A DNA stretch of 64,000 bases from Bacteroides pyogenes (GCF_014196225.1 NZ_JACIDI010000004.1:173546-237545); one strand, 5' to 3'. Counted from the first letter of the stretch, positions 18,559 to 27,928 are shown. Notes: generated by a model not told the origin, from the letters alone. Made by a program: numbers and translations.

Positions 18559-19118
18559 AAAAGGGAATTTATCTTTTGCTGGTCGTAATGTTGTCGCTCG
18601 CCGGATGTAAAAGCACGAAGCGCCTGACTGTTCCGGAGGGACAGGTTTCTCGGTATCTGTCGTCGAAGTTGCAACTGACGGTTCCGGGGCGGAACGGGGA
18701 GATGTCTGTGGGCGGAAGCATGAAACTGAAAAGCAGGGAGCGGATGCAATTGTCATTCCTGATGCCTCTGTTCCGTGTCGAAGTGGCGCGCATCGAAGCT
18801 ACTCCCGATGAGGTGCTTCTGGTAGACCGCATGAACAAACGTTTCGTTCGTGCCACAAGGGAAGAGCTCAGAAGCCGGTTCTCGAAAGAGGTGGAGTTCG
18901 CGCGGTTGGAGAAGATACTTTTCGACGCATCTTTGCCCGGCGGCAAATCGGAACTGACAGGGAGAAAGTTAGGGCTTCCCTCGCTGGACAAAGCCAAGAT
19001 CCGGCTTTACGATTTCTCGGACAGGGAGTTTGCAATGAATCCTACCGAACTCGGAGCCAGATATGAGGAGGTTCCCGTAGATGATTTAATACAAATGTTG
19101 AAAGCTTTATTACGATGA
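18555..19118 (+). CDS. DUF4292 family lipoprotein
   Basis: A 187-residue predicted lipoprotein. The signal MKKGIYLLLVVMLSLAGCKS has its lipobox at LAGC. The body resembles the DUF4292 family, a beta-rich family related to LolB/LolA-type lipoprotein carriers (for instance GSMKLKSRERMQLSFLMP). The start is fixed by the ATGA overlap with the upstream TPR gene; the longer frame from 18477 would run inside that gene and lacks a signal. The end overlaps the next start by four bases, so all three genes are probably translationally coupled. A lipid- or lipoprotein-binding role is only inferred. Confidence 0.8.
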   Translation: MKKGIYLLLVVMLSLAGCKSTKRLTVPEGQVSRYLSSKLQLTVPGRNGEMSVGGSMKLKSRERMQLSFLMPLFRVEVARIEATPDEVLLVDRMNKRFVRATREELRSRFSKEVEFARLEKILFDASLPGGKSELTGRKLGLPSLDKAKIRLYDFSDREFAMNPTELGARYEEVPVDDLIQMLKALLR

Positions 19119-20416
19119 AACATCTTTTTGTGTTCTTGTTGGTGTGTTTGGGGTGGGGCATCCCGCTGTCGGCTCAGTCGAACAAACTGATCCGGGAGTT
19201 GGAGAACCGGCGCGGCGCTTTGCAGAAACAGATAGCCGACAGCGAATCGCTGTTGAAGAGCACGAAGAAAGATGTGGGAAGCCAATTGCGTAATTTGTCT
19301 GCGCTGACAGGCCGTATTGAGGAACGAAAACGGTATATTTCGGTAATCAACCGGGATGTGGATGCCATCGACCGTGAGTTGGAGAGCTTGGAAAAGCAGT
19401 TGAACAGCCTGTTGCGTGATCTGAAAGAGAAGAAAACGAAGTATGAAGCCTCGGTGCAATATCTCTATAAAAACAAGTCCATCGAAGAGAAGTTGATGTT
19501 CATTTTTTCTGCCAAAGATCTGGGGCAGACGTACAGACGTATGCGCTACGTGCGCGAGTATGCCACTTATCAGCGTTTGCAGGGTGAGGAAATTCTGAAG
19601 AAACAAGAGCAGGTGCGGAAAAAGAAGGCCGAGCGGCAGCAGGTCAAGCTTGCCAAGCAGAAACTCCTGAAGGAACGCGAAAACGAAAAGGAGAAGCTGG
19701 AGGCTCAGGAAAAAGAGAAGCGTGTGCTGGTGGCAGGCTTGCAGAAGAAGCAAAAAGGATTGCAGAACGAACTTGCCAAGAAGAGGCGGGAAGCCGCTCA
19801 ACTGAACGCCCGTATCGACAAATTGATTGCGGAAGAAATAGAGCGTGCCCGCAAGCGTGCGGAAGAAGAGGCGCGTCGTGAAGCCGCCGCCCGTCGGAAA
19901 GCGGGAGAGAAAGCTGACGCGTCTGCCGCAGGAACTGCTTCGAAGCCGAAGTCGACACCATTAGAGTCATACCGTATGAGTAAGGCGGACCGCGAATTGT
20001 CGAGCAACTTTGCCTCCAACAGAGGACGTCTCCCCATGCCGATTTCGGGACCTTACATCATAACCAGCCGTTACGGGCAGTATACGGTGGAGGGACTCCG
20101 AAACGTGAAACTCGATAATAAGGGAATAGACATACAAGGGAAGCCGGGCGCACAGGCGCGTGCCATCTTCGACGGCAAAGTGGCTGCGGTATTTCAGCTG
20201 AACGGACTGTTCAATGTGCTGATACGGCACGGCAACTACATCTCTGTCTATTGTAACCTTGCTTCCACTTCCGTGAAGTCGGGCGATACGGTGAAAACGA
20301 AACAAACCATCGGGCAGATTTTCTCCGATGGGGCAGACAACGGACGCACTGTGCTACATTTCCAGTTGCGCCGCGAAAAAGAGAAACTGAATCCCGAACC
20401 TTGGCTGAACAGATGA
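19115..20416 (+). CDS. EnvC-like coiled-coil protein with degenerate M23 (LytM) domain
   Basis: A secreted 433-residue protein. After a signal peptide (cleavage near LSAQ) comes a long charged coiled coil to about residue 290, then an M23/LytM-like domain. The catalytic residues of active M23 enzymes look lost: the HxGxD block reads NKGIDIQ, the YxHL block reads VYCNL, and the HxH block reads VLHFQL. The fold's glycines and hydrophobic pattern are kept. This is the pattern of EnvC, which activates cell wall amidases instead of cutting peptidoglycan. It closes an operon with the TPR and DUF4292 lipoproteins, overlapping by four bases. Confidence 0.85.
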   Translation: MKHLFVFLLVCLGWGIPLSAQSNKLIRELENRRGALQKQIADSESLLKSTKKDVGSQLRNLSALTGRIEERKRYISVINRDVDAIDRELESLEKQLNSLLRDLKEKKTKYEASVQYLYKNKSIEEKLMFIFSAKDLGQTYRRMRYVREYATYQRLQGEEILKKQEQVRKKKAERQQVKLAKQKLLKERENEKEKLEAQEKEKRVLVAGLQKKQKGLQNELAKKRREAAQLNARIDKLIAEEIERARKRAEEEARREAAARRKAGEKADASAAGTASKPKSTPLESYRMSKADRELSSNFASNRGRLPMPISGPYIITSRYGQYTVEGLRNVKLDNKGIDIQGKPGAQARAIFDGKVAAVFQLNGLFNVLIRHGNYISVYCNLASTSVKSGDTVKTKQTIGQIFSDGADNGRTVLHFQLRREKEKLNPEPWLNR

Positions 20417-20653
20417 ACCTGTATGCAACGATTCTGCGGATTACTTTGAAGCAGGCTGTGCGAAAACTTGGAAAAGCAAGAACAGACGTTTCCGGCGGTT
20501 CATACTCCTCATGTGCCAAGTTTTGATATTTCGTGGGGTAAGGCTGTCCTGCTCTCCGGGCGATGCATCCGTTTTTTCAGCTTCAATCCGGTATGCGTTC
20601 CGATGTTCCGGCAATGTTTTTCCATATGGCGGAATTCCCGTCTGTCTGAAACG

Positions 20654-20698
20654 ATTTTCGCGTTTGTCTAAATGCTGTTTTTAGGCAAACGCGAAAAT
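20654..20698. terminator. Hairpin between convergent genes (likely bidirectional terminator)
   Basis: ATTTTCGCGTTTGTCTAA at 20654-20671 pairs with TTAGGCAAACGCGAAAAT at 20681-20698 (18 pairs including one G-T wobble) across a nine-base loop, with T-rich sequence beyond. It lies in the 416-base spacer (20417-20832) between the EnvC-like gene and the minus-strand secreted protein gene. Nothing else coding-like was seen in that spacer. Confidence 0.7.
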
Positions 20699-20832
20699 TT
20701 TTCTTAGGCGAGTACAAATTTCCTTTATGCAAATGTGGGAATTTCCCCGGGTAGATGCAAAGGAGCCTCTCTGTGAAACGCAAAAGTTGCTTCAGGCAAT
20801 CTTGCGAACTTTCTTCGGTAGTGTCAACCCCC

Positions 20833-21537
20833 TTACTCCCTGACCCTCAGGAAGAGCTTGTAGCTTTCTTCCAGATAAGTGTCTTCGTTGTAAGCCCACT
20901 CGTCGTTGCGGTATTTCAGCGCCTTAAACAGCCGGCTGAGGTAGTCGTTCTCCATTTTCTTGCCGGTTTCTGTCAGGAAGCACTTGAAAAACATGGAGGG
21001 CTGTCCTTTCTTGTAGGTGTAAATGCTGATGCAATAAGGGTATTTGCCCTTGTAGGCTTTGACAAGAGGGAGCTCGGCCATGTAGATGGCATCGGCGTTG
21101 AGGCTGTCTTTGATAACTCCGCTCTCGATAGCCATGATGCGCGAATTAAGCTCTGCCTCAGTCAGGCCCGTTTCGCTGGAGGCCGCCGCCAACTCTTCGC
21201 GCAACTGGTAGAATGGCGAAGCCGCTTCGCCGCTCAGTTGCAGGTGGTAGAACATCGGGCGTACGCCGGGATAGAGGATGATGCAGTGCTCGTCTTTGGA
21301 GCGGAGCATCGCGTCGTATATCTTTTCGGAGTTTCCTTCCTGCGGCCCCCATACGGTGGACGAACGCAGATCGGTAAACCCTTCGGGAAGATCCCACGTG
21401 ATATCCAGCGTGTTGGATACGAAAACGGAATAGGCGACGAATGAATTCTTTGATTTTTGCGCGTATCCTTCCGAGACTGCCGTCAGCAGGAACAAAGCGA
21501 AGAACGCGATTTTCAGAAAGCTTTTACTGATACTCAT
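20833..21537 (-). CDS. Secreted protein of unknown function
   Basis: A 234-residue protein with a clear signal peptide (FLKIAFFALFLLTAVSEGYA, probable cleavage after YA). I do not recognise the family. The mature part is mixed alpha/beta in character, with LDITWDLPEGFTDLRSSTVWG near the N-terminus (split here as LDITWDLPEGF and TDLRSSTVWG) and CISIYTYKKGQPSMFFKCFL near the C-terminus. There are no obvious enzyme motifs, no lipobox and few cysteines. It is downstream of the M20 deacylase on the same strand, 73 bases away, and could be cotranscribed. Confidence 0.7.
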   Translation of the reverse strand: MSISKSFLKIAFFALFLLTAVSEGYAQKSKNSFVAYSVFVSNTLDITWDLPEGFTDLRSSTVWGPQEGNSEKIYDAMLRSKDEHCIILYPGVRPMFYHLQLSGEAASPFYQLREELAAASSETGLTEAELNSRIMAIESGVIKDSLNADAIYMAELPLVKAYKGKYPYCISIYTYKKGQPSMFFKCFLTETGKKMENDYLSRLFKALKYRNDEWAYNEDTYLEESYKLFLRVRE

Positions 21538-21610
21538 AAATTTAAAATTAGTATACCGAATTTGTTATAACGGCGATAAAGATAGAAAAAGAATTTCATA
21601 ATCCGCACGT

Positions 21611-22678
21611 TTACAATTGTAATCCGTCCAAAATCTCTAAATAAATCCCGATGGCTTCTTCGATTTCTTTCAGCACGATGTATTCTTCGGCGGTATGAGA
21701 GCGCGAAGAGCGTCCCGGTCCCATCTTCACCGAAGGGAATGTCATCAGCGCCTGATCGGAGAGCGTGGGAGAGCCGAAAGGAACACGCCCCGCCGCCACG
21801 GCGCGCTGTACAAAGGGGTGCTTCTCGTCTATCCGCGAGGAGTTGAGGCGGAAAGAACGGGGCTTGGCATCGCAGGCGATGTGCTTCAGCACCTCGTCGA
21901 ATATCTCTTCGTTGGAATAGAGCTCGTTGCTGCGGATGTCTACCACGAACGTACATCGATCCGGAATCACGTTGTGCTGCGTGCCCGCACTGATGCCTGT
22001 AACGCTCATCTTCACCGCCCCCAGCAGGGGAGACTCCTTTTCGAACCGGTAGTCGCGAAACCACCTGATGTCGTCCAATACTTTGTAAATGGCGTTGTCT
22101 CCTTCATCCCGCGCGGCATGCCCCGCTTTTCCCACGGCTGTGACGTCGAGCACCATCAGCCCCTTCTCGGCGATGGCGGGGTGCATCCCGGTAGGCTCGC
22201 CCACCACGCCCAAAGCAATGGGAGGAAGTCCCGGCAGTACGCTTTCTATGCCGTCTTTGCCCGAAACCTCTTCTTCGCAGGAAGCCAGGTAAATCGAGTT
22301 GTAGCTCTGCGCACTGCGGCAGAGCCGGAAGAAAACTTGCAGCAGAGCAACCACGCTCGCTCCGGCGTCGTTGCTGCCCAGCCCGTAGAGCTTCCCGTTT
22401 TCTTCGCGCGGGACGAACGGGTCTTTCCTCCATCCGTTCACGGGCTTCACCGTGTCGATGTGGGAGTTGAGCAGGATGGTCGGTTTCTTCAGGTCGAACA
22501 TCGGACTGAGGCACCACACGTTGTTTCCCCTGCGTCCGGTCTGCATGCCTTCCGCCTCGATGTAATTTTGCAGAAAGTCTGCCGCCTGCGTTTCTTCACG
22601 GCTGACGGAGGGTATGCCGATCAGCGATTTGAGAAGTCCGACGGCTTCTGCCGTCATAGACGAAATATCATATTTCAT
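21611..22678 (-). CDS. argE: M20-family amidohydrolase, probably acyl-ornithine/citrulline deacylase
   Basis: A 355-residue zinc amidohydrolase of the M20/ArgE/DapE family. Metal and catalytic motifs are intact: NSHIDTV (HxD), GSNDAGAS (bridging Asp), CEEEVSG (Glu-Glu), VVGEPTG and the late SHTAEEY histidine. ArgE removes the N-acyl group late in arginine synthesis; in Bacteroides the pathway is known to use N-succinyl intermediates, so the natural substrate may be a succinylated one. Family members differ in substrate, so dipeptidase or DapE activity is possible. The gene is divergent from the acyl-CoA synthetase, with its own exact TATCTTTG box. Confidence 0.78.
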   Translation of the reverse strand: MKYDISSMTAEAVGLLKSLIGIPSVSREETQAADFLQNYIEAEGMQTGRRGNNVWCLSPMFDLKKPTILLNSHIDTVKPVNGWRKDPFVPREENGKLYGLGSNDAGASVVALLQVFFRLCRSAQSYNSIYLASCEEEVSGKDGIESVLPGLPPIALGVVGEPTGMHPAIAEKGLMVLDVTAVGKAGHAARDEGDNAIYKVLDDIRWFRDYRFEKESPLLGAVKMSVTGISAGTQHNVIPDRCTFVVDIRSNELYSNEEIFDEVLKHIACDAKPRSFRLNSSRIDEKHPFVQRAVAAGRVPFGSPTLSDQALMTFPSVKMGPGRSSRSHTAEEYIVLKEIEEAIGIYLEILDGLQL

Positions 22679-22715
22679 TCGGTCGGTTTACTTTAGATTC
22701 ATTTTAATATTTGCA

Positions 22716-22764
22716 CAAAGATAGTTCTTTTGAGCAATAGTTTGAAATAAAACCAATACCTTTG
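22716..22764. promoter_or_regulatory. Divergent pair of exact Bacteroides -7 boxes
   Basis: TATCTTTG on the minus strand (22716-22723) serves argE, and TACCTTTG on the plus strand (22757-22764) serves the acyl-CoA synthetase gene. Both match TAnnTTTG fully. The plus box overlaps an upstream in-frame ATG at 22762, so translation must begin at 22783 or later. TTTG-like upstream boxes are poorly spaced. Confidence 0.65.
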
Positions 22765-22782
22765 CAGCAATATTTAAATAGA

Positions 22783-24594
22783 ATGAGTATGACTTATCAT
22801 CATCTATCTGTCTTGGTTCATCGTCGCGCCGAAAAGTATGGCGAAAAGGTAGCTTTGAAATACCGCGACTACGAGACAGCACAATGGATTCCCGTTTCGT
22901 GGAATCTGTTTTCCGAAACCGTACGGAAAGCCGCCAACGCGATGGTGGCGATGGGAGTGGAAGAAGAAGAGAATATCGGTATCTTCTCGCAGAACAAGCC
23001 CGAGTGGTTTTATGTCGATTTTGCGGCATTCGCCAACCGCGCCGTAACGGTTCCTTTCTACGCCACGAGCTCTCCCGTTCAGGCGCAATATATGATCAAC
23101 GACGCGCACATCCGCTTCCTTTTTGTAGGCGAGCAGTTCCAGTACGACGCTGCTTTCAGCATATTCGGCCTTTGTCCGTCGTTGAAGCAGCTGATTATTT
23201 TCGACCGCTCGGTTGTGAAAGATCCGCGCGACGTTTCGTCGCTCTACTTCGATGAGTTCATGGCGATGGGCGAAGGGCTTCCTCACAATGCCGCGGTAGA
23301 AGACCGTACGTCGAGGTCTTCGTATGACGACCTTGCGAATATCCTCTATACATCGGGCACTACCGGAGAGCCTAAAGGGGTGATGTTGCATCACTCGTGC
23401 TATCTCGAGCAGTTTCGCGCCCACGACGAGCGTCTCACCACGATGTCCGATAAGGACGTGTCGATGAACTTCCTGCCTCTGACGCACGTCTTCGAGAAAG
23501 CGTGGTGCTACCTCTGCATCCACAAGGGAGTGCAGATATGCATCAATCTGCGGCCGACGGATATTCAAACCACCATTAAAGAAATCCGCCCCACTGTGAT
23601 GTGCGGTGTGCCTCGCTTCTGGGAAAAGGTTTACGACGGCGTGCAGGAGAAAATACGGGAAACTACGGGATTGAAGAAGGCGCTGATGCTCGATGCCCTC
23701 AAAGTGGGCAGGGTGCACAATCTGGAGTATCTTCGTTTCGGAAAGACACCGCCCGTGATGAACCAGCTGAAATATAAGTTTTACGAAAAGACCATCTACT
23801 CGTTGCTGAAGAAAACCATCGGTATCGAAAACGGGAACTTCTTTCCTACAGCCGGTGCGGCAGTGCCCGATGAGATCAATGAGTTCGTACGCTCGGTAGG
23901 AATCAACATGATTGTCGGCTACGGGCTGACGGAATCTACCGCCACCGTTTCGTGCACGCTGCCCGTAGGTTACGAAATCGGTTCGGTGGGCGTTCCCCTG
24001 CCCGGTCTGGAAGTGAAGATAGGCAAGGATAATGAGATCCTGCTGCGCGGCAAGAGTATCACCAAAGGGTATTACAAAAAGCCCGACGTGACGGCTAAGG
24101 CCATCGACGCCGACGGATGGTTCCATACGGGCGACGCCGGGTATATCAAGAACGGGGAGCTCTTCCTGACGGAACGCATCAAAGACCTTTTCAAGACATC
24201 GAACGGGAAGTACATCGCTCCGCAGGTGCTCGAAACCAAACTCGTGATAGACCGCTACATCGACCAGATAGCTCTTATCGCCGACCAGCGCAAGTTTGTT
24301 TCCGCGCTCATTGTTCCCGTATACGGCTTGCTCAAAGAGTATGCGGCGAAAAAGGGTGTCGAATATAAAGACATGGAAGAACTTCTGCGGCATCCTGCCA
24401 TTCAGAGACTGTACGACATGCGTATCGACACGTTGCAGCAGCATTTTGCCCATTACGAGCAGATCAAGCGGTTTACGCTCCTTCCCGAGCCGTTCAGCAT
24501 GGAGCGCGGAGAGCTTACGAATACATTGAAGCTGAAACGTGCCGTGATTGCCCAGAACTATAAGGACATTATCGACAAGATGTATGAGGAATAG
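22783..24594 (+). CDS. Long-chain acyl-CoA synthetase (AMP-binding, FadD15-like)
   Basis: An adenylate-forming enzyme of about 603 residues that activates fatty acids as acyl-AMP and then acyl-CoA. The AMP loop is ILYTSGTTGEPKGVML, followed by NFLPLTHVFEKAWC, VGYGLTESTATVSC and the hinge block GWFHTGDAGYIKNGELFLTE (given in two pieces: GWFHTGDAGYI, KNGELFLTE), with ERIKDLFKTSNGKYIAP near the catalytic lysine region. This matches the long-chain AMP-forming FACL subgroup. The start follows from the promoter at 22757-22764. It may supply acyl chains to lipid synthesis or repair, but no neighbour specifies the pathway. Confidence 0.9.
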   Translation: MSMTYHHLSVLVHRRAEKYGEKVALKYRDYETAQWIPVSWNLFSETVRKAANAMVAMGVEEEENIGIFSQNKPEWFYVDFAAFANRAVTVPFYATSSPVQAQYMINDAHIRFLFVGEQFQYDAAFSIFGLCPSLKQLIIFDRSVVKDPRDVSSLYFDEFMAMGEGLPHNAAVEDRTSRSSYDDLANILYTSGTTGEPKGVMLHHSCYLEQFRAHDERLTTMSDKDVSMNFLPLTHVFEKAWCYLCIHKGVQICINLRPTDIQTTIKEIRPTVMCGVPRFWEKVYDGVQEKIRETTGLKKALMLDALKVGRVHNLEYLRFGKTPPVMNQLKYKFYEKTIYSLLKKTIGIENGNFFPTAGAAVPDEINEFVRSVGINMIVGYGLTESTATVSCTLPVGYEIGSVGVPLPGLEVKIGKDNEILLRGKSITKGYYKKPDVTAKAIDADGWFHTGDAGYIKNGELFLTERIKDLFKTSNGKYIAPQVLETKLVIDRYIDQIALIADQRKFVSALIVPVYGLLKEYAAKKGVEYKDMEELLRHPAIQRLYDMRIDTLQQHFAHYEQIKRFTLLPEPFSMERGELTNTLKLKRAVIAQNYKDIIDKMYEE

Positions 24595-24669
24595 TGGGTG
24601 CGGGCGGTACGTCCGTGAGACGCGAAGCCTTTGCGGATGAACGTATTGCCTGCGGATTTCCGGAATAAT

Positions 24670-24763
24670 CCTCTGTTTCGTCAGAGGCTCTGTTTTGTTC
24701 CGCCGGAGGCTCCGTTTGGCTTAAACAGAAGCTCTGACGTTTCGCGGCAGAGCTTCTGTTTTT
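24670..24763. repeat. Short array of GAAAC-GAGGCTCTG type units, ending in a terminator
   Basis: On the minus strand the segment reads as four to five diverged units of about 17-26 bases that begin AAAC or GAAC and contain AGAGCCTCTG or GGAGCCTCCG. They resemble the half-units at 44.0-44.2 kb and, less closely, at 11.6-12.0 kb. On the plus strand, AAACAGAAGCTCTG (24723-24736) and CAGAGCTTCTGTTT (24748-24761) form a 14-pair perfect stem with an 11-base loop and a T run, a strong intrinsic terminator for the acyl-CoA synthetase gene. Confidence 0.75.
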
Positions 24764-24866
24764 ATGTCCTGTGATTGCTTTCTGTTCGGCGTGGCGGCAA
24801 CCTGCGGCAGGCAATCGCCCTTTATTGCTCCGCCGCCTGCTGCTTCGCCGGAGGCCGATAACACAG

Positions 24867-24932
24867 CGGGGTCTCCGCAATGCCCGGCGTACAAACGAAA
24901 CGTTTTGCAGCTATGGCTTTGCGGAGACCCCG
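24867..24932. terminator. Perfect 14-pair inverted repeat between convergent genes
   Basis: CGGGGTCTCCGCAA at 24867-24880 is matched by TTGCGGAGACCCCG at 24919-24932, with a 38-base loop. It lies just beyond the 3' end of the M16 peptidase gene (minus strand). With the hairpin at 24723-24761 it makes a double barrier between convergent units. The rest of the 24595-24952 spacer shows nothing else. Confidence 0.6.
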
Positions 24933-24952
24933 GTTTGCGGTTGCCTTCTCGG

Positions 24953-27871
24953 TTAGTATCCGAATATTTGCTCCTGAGTAAGCTCTACCACAGGACCTAC
25001 TTCCTTCAGTTTTTCCATATCCAGCTCTTTCTTGTCGCCCAAGATACAGTACACATAGTTACGTCCTTTCACCCATTGCTTCTGAAACTCCACAACGTCT
25101 TTCAAAGTCATTTTCTGCACATCGTTATACAGCTTGATGCGGCTGTCCTTGTCCATGCCGAGGTCTTGCGCGTTGATGTAGCTCCAGATAATGTCCATTT
25201 TGATGATGCGGTCTGTGCGCAAGCGGTTTATCAGCCCGTCTTTTGCCAGTTTGAAAGCTGTCTCCGACTCGGGCATTTGGTTCATTATCTCGTTGAACGT
25301 ACGGATTGCATCCATCATCTTGTCGTTCTGCGTAGCGATCTGCGTATATATCGTATAAGGATACTTCAGGTATCTGGGCTGGTTCAGCGAAGCCCATGCC
25401 GAATATGCCAGGCTGCGCGTTTCGCGCATTTCCTGAAATACGATGGAGTTCATTCCGCCGCCGAAATACTCGTTGTAGAGCTCGCGCGACGGTTCGAATT
25501 CCGGTTCGAACTTCTTTTCCATATTCGATACCTGCGCCATGTAAATCTGCTTCGCCTCGTAGGGAGCGATCAGTATCTTCGTCTCCGGAGTGGCGAGATA
25601 CGGGAATTCGTTGCCCTGCGGTATGTCGAGGAGCGTTTCCGGCACGCGGTGATACTGGTCGATGGTGCTCAGCAGGTCTTTTTTGCTGCTCGGCCCGTAG
25701 TATAAGATACGGTGCTTGTAACTGTTCTGCCTGTGAATGCGGTCGACCAGTTCCTGAGGATCCATCTTCTCCAATTCTTCTTTTGATAGCATGTGAGTGG
25801 AGGGCGACTGCGGTCCGTATTGGGCATAATTCATCAGGCGCGTGAAGTTCTGCCGTTGGTTCAGCTTAGCGTCGGTCCGTGCTTTCAGAATATCCGCCGC
25901 CAGATTGGTGTAGGCTTCTTTGTTCACTTGTGCGTCAGCCAGCAGTGCTTCGAACAGCTTCATGGCAGCCGGCATGTTCTCGTTAAGCCCCGACAGCATG
26001 ACATAGGTGCGTTCGTTGCCCGGCATTACCGAGAAGTTGCAGGCAAGCCGGTAGAACTCGCTCTTCACTTGTTCGGCGGTGAGTTCGGAAGTTCCCAGAT
26101 ATTCCAGATAATCGAAGGCCGTTCCCAACGCTTTGTCGTGATTGTTGCCCATGTCGAATACATAGATGAGCCGGAAGAGGTCGTTCACCGTATTCTGTTT
26201 GTAAAGCACCTGAATGTCCGATTTCGCCTTCAGGCGGTCCATGTCTTTCTCGAAGTCGAGGAATACGGGTTCGATGGGTTTCGCTTTGCTTTCTTGTATC
26301 TCTTTCAGGAAAGCGCTTGCCGTGTCTCGATTGGCTACGATCGGAGTGATTTCGGGTTTGGCCATCTTTTTCTCGTTCGGGTCTTTTCCTTGCTTTTTGT
26401 ATACGATGGCATAGTTGGTGTCTTTGAGATATTTGCCGGCAAAATCGACGATATCCGTTTTGGTCAGTTTAGCCATGCGGTCGAGGGCTGTCACTTCGTC
26501 GCTCCACGAAGTCCCGTTGATGAACGATCTGACGAACATGTCGGCCCGACCGTCGTTGTTCTCCATTCTTTGCAGTTCATACAGCTTCAGGTTGTTGATG
26601 TTGGCCTCCAACATTTTTTCGTCGAAATCTCCCATGCGCAGTTTCTCTATCTCTTTCAGCATCAGGTCTCTGACCTCTTCCAGCGTCTGCCCTTGTTTGG
26701 GCCTTCCGCCCAGAATCAGCGCGGAGTAATCGCTCAGCCCCATTAAGTATCCGTATCCGGTCAGCACTTTTTGCTGCTGGTTCAGGTCCAGGTCGATGAG
26801 CCCTGCTTTCCCGTTGTACAAAACACGTGAGATGACCTGCATGGTCTCGTACTCTTTATCGGAAACTCCGGGGAATCTCCATGCCAGCGCCACCATCTCG
26901 GCATCCAGCCCCAACACCTCCCGGACGACAGGCTCGTTGATGGGTTCCTCTTTAGGAAGGTTGAGCGCAGGCAGTTCGGGGTTCGGCTTCATCTCCCCGA
27001 AATACTTGTCGATAATGGCGATGGTAGCTTCCGGATCCAGATCGCCCGACATGCAGATTGCCATGTTGTTGGGCACGTACCATTGTTTGTAATAGTTCTT
27101 GATGTTCGTAATCGAGGGGTTCTTCAAGTCGTCCTGCGTGCCCAGTACGGTTTGCGTGCCGTAGGGGTGCTTGGGGAAAAGCGAGGAGAAGATTGCTTCC
27201 TGTACCTTGCTCATGTCTCGCGTGAGCGACATGTTTTTCTCTTCATACACGGTTTCCAGTTCGGTATGGAATCCGCGTATCACGTTGTTTCCGAAGCGGT
27301 CGGCCTGAATTTTCGCCCAGTTTTCTACTTGGTTCGACGGAATGTCTTCCTGATACACGGTCTGGTCGTACCATGTGTAGGCATTCGTTCCGGTAGATCC
27401 GATGGCGGTCATCAGCTTGTCGTACTCGTTGGGGATGGCATGCTTGGAGGCTTCGTACGAAAGACTGTCTATGACGCGGTATATGGCTTTGCGCTCTGCC
27501 TCGTCTTTCGTTTTGCGGTAGATCTCGAACTGCCGTTCTATTTCGTCGAGCAACGGCTTTTCGGCTTCATAGTTCTGCGTGCCGAACTGCCGGGTTCCTT
27601 TAAACATCAGGTGCTCGAAGTAGTGGGCAAGTCCGGTGGTTTCGGCGGGGTCGTTCTTTCCTCCTACCCGTACGGCGATATAGGTTTGGATACGGGGAGT
27701 TTCTTTGTTGACCGTCAGATAAACTTTCAATCCGTTGTCCAGCGTGTAGATGCGGGCTTTCAGCGGATCGTTGGGAACTGTTTCATAGTCGTACTTTCCC
27801 GATGAAGTACATGCGCCCGCTGCTAACAAAAGAAAAAGCGACAGGCATGATTGTTTGAAAAGTTTATTCAT
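24953..27871 (-). CDS. M16-family zinc metallopeptidase lipoprotein (two-lobed, insulinase type)
   Basis: A 972-residue peptidase. The signal ends in a lipobox (AAGACTSS, cysteine at residue 21), so it should be anchored in the periplasm or outer membrane. The inverted zinc motif HxxEH is at residues 83-87 (HYFEH), inside GLAHYFEHLMFKGT, and a downstream glutamate lies in the METVYEEK-like segment TVYEEKNMS. The second half is the usual inactive M16 lobe (SLAYSAWAS). M16 enzymes degrade oligopeptides in a closed chamber. It has a divergent promoter (minus-strand TACCTTTG at 27900-27907) opposite prfB. Confidence 0.92.
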   Translation of the reverse strand: MNKLFKQSCLSLFLLLAAGACTSSGKYDYETVPNDPLKARIYTLDNGLKVYLTVNKETPRIQTYIAVRVGGKNDPAETTGLAHYFEHLMFKGTRQFGTQNYEAEKPLLDEIERQFEIYRKTKDEAERKAIYRVIDSLSYEASKHAIPNEYDKLMTAIGSTGTNAYTWYDQTVYQEDIPSNQVENWAKIQADRFGNNVIRGFHTELETVYEEKNMSLTRDMSKVQEAIFSSLFPKHPYGTQTVLGTQDDLKNPSITNIKNYYKQWYVPNNMAICMSGDLDPEATIAIIDKYFGEMKPNPELPALNLPKEEPINEPVVREVLGLDAEMVALAWRFPGVSDKEYETMQVISRVLYNGKAGLIDLDLNQQQKVLTGYGYLMGLSDYSALILGGRPKQGQTLEEVRDLMLKEIEKLRMGDFDEKMLEANINNLKLYELQRMENNDGRADMFVRSFINGTSWSDEVTALDRMAKLTKTDIVDFAGKYLKDTNYAIVYKKQGKDPNEKKMAKPEITPIVANRDTASAFLKEIQESKAKPIEPVFLDFEKDMDRLKAKSDIQVLYKQNTVNDLFRLIYVFDMGNNHDKALGTAFDYLEYLGTSELTAEQVKSEFYRLACNFSVMPGNERTYVMLSGLNENMPAAMKLFEALLADAQVNKEAYTNLAADILKARTDAKLNQRQNFTRLMNYAQYGPQSPSTHMLSKEELEKMDPQELVDRIHRQNSYKHRILYYGPSSKKDLLSTIDQYHRVPETLLDIPQGNEFPYLATPETKILIAPYEAKQIYMAQVSNMEKKFEPEFEPSRELYNEYFGGGMNSIVFQEMRETRSLAYSAWASLNQPRYLKYPYTIYTQIATQNDKMMDAIRTFNEIMNQMPESETAFKLAKDGLINRLRTDRIIKMDIIWSYINAQDLGMDKDSRIKLYNDVQKMTLKDVVEFQKQWVKGRNYVYCILGDKKELDMEKLKEVGPVVELTQEQIFGY

Positions 27872-27899
27872 AATAGCGATAACATTTAGGTAACAGAAA

Positions 27900-27928
27900 C
27901 AAAGGTAGCGGATTTTTCCTTATCTTTG
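27900..27928. promoter_or_regulatory. Divergent -7 boxes for the M16 peptidase and prfB
   Basis: TACCTTTG on the minus strand (27900-27907) and TATCTTTG on the plus strand (27921-27928) both match TAnnTTTG exactly and lie 28 and 29 bases from their start codons. Their upstream elements would overlap, so the two promoters may interfere with each other. Confidence 0.6.

Noticed and set aside
22804..24453. 549-codon open frame antisense to the acyl-CoA synthetase gene
   Set aside because: The plus strand encodes a complete adenylate-forming enzyme with all motifs; the antisense product has no recognisable domain and reflects codon bias.
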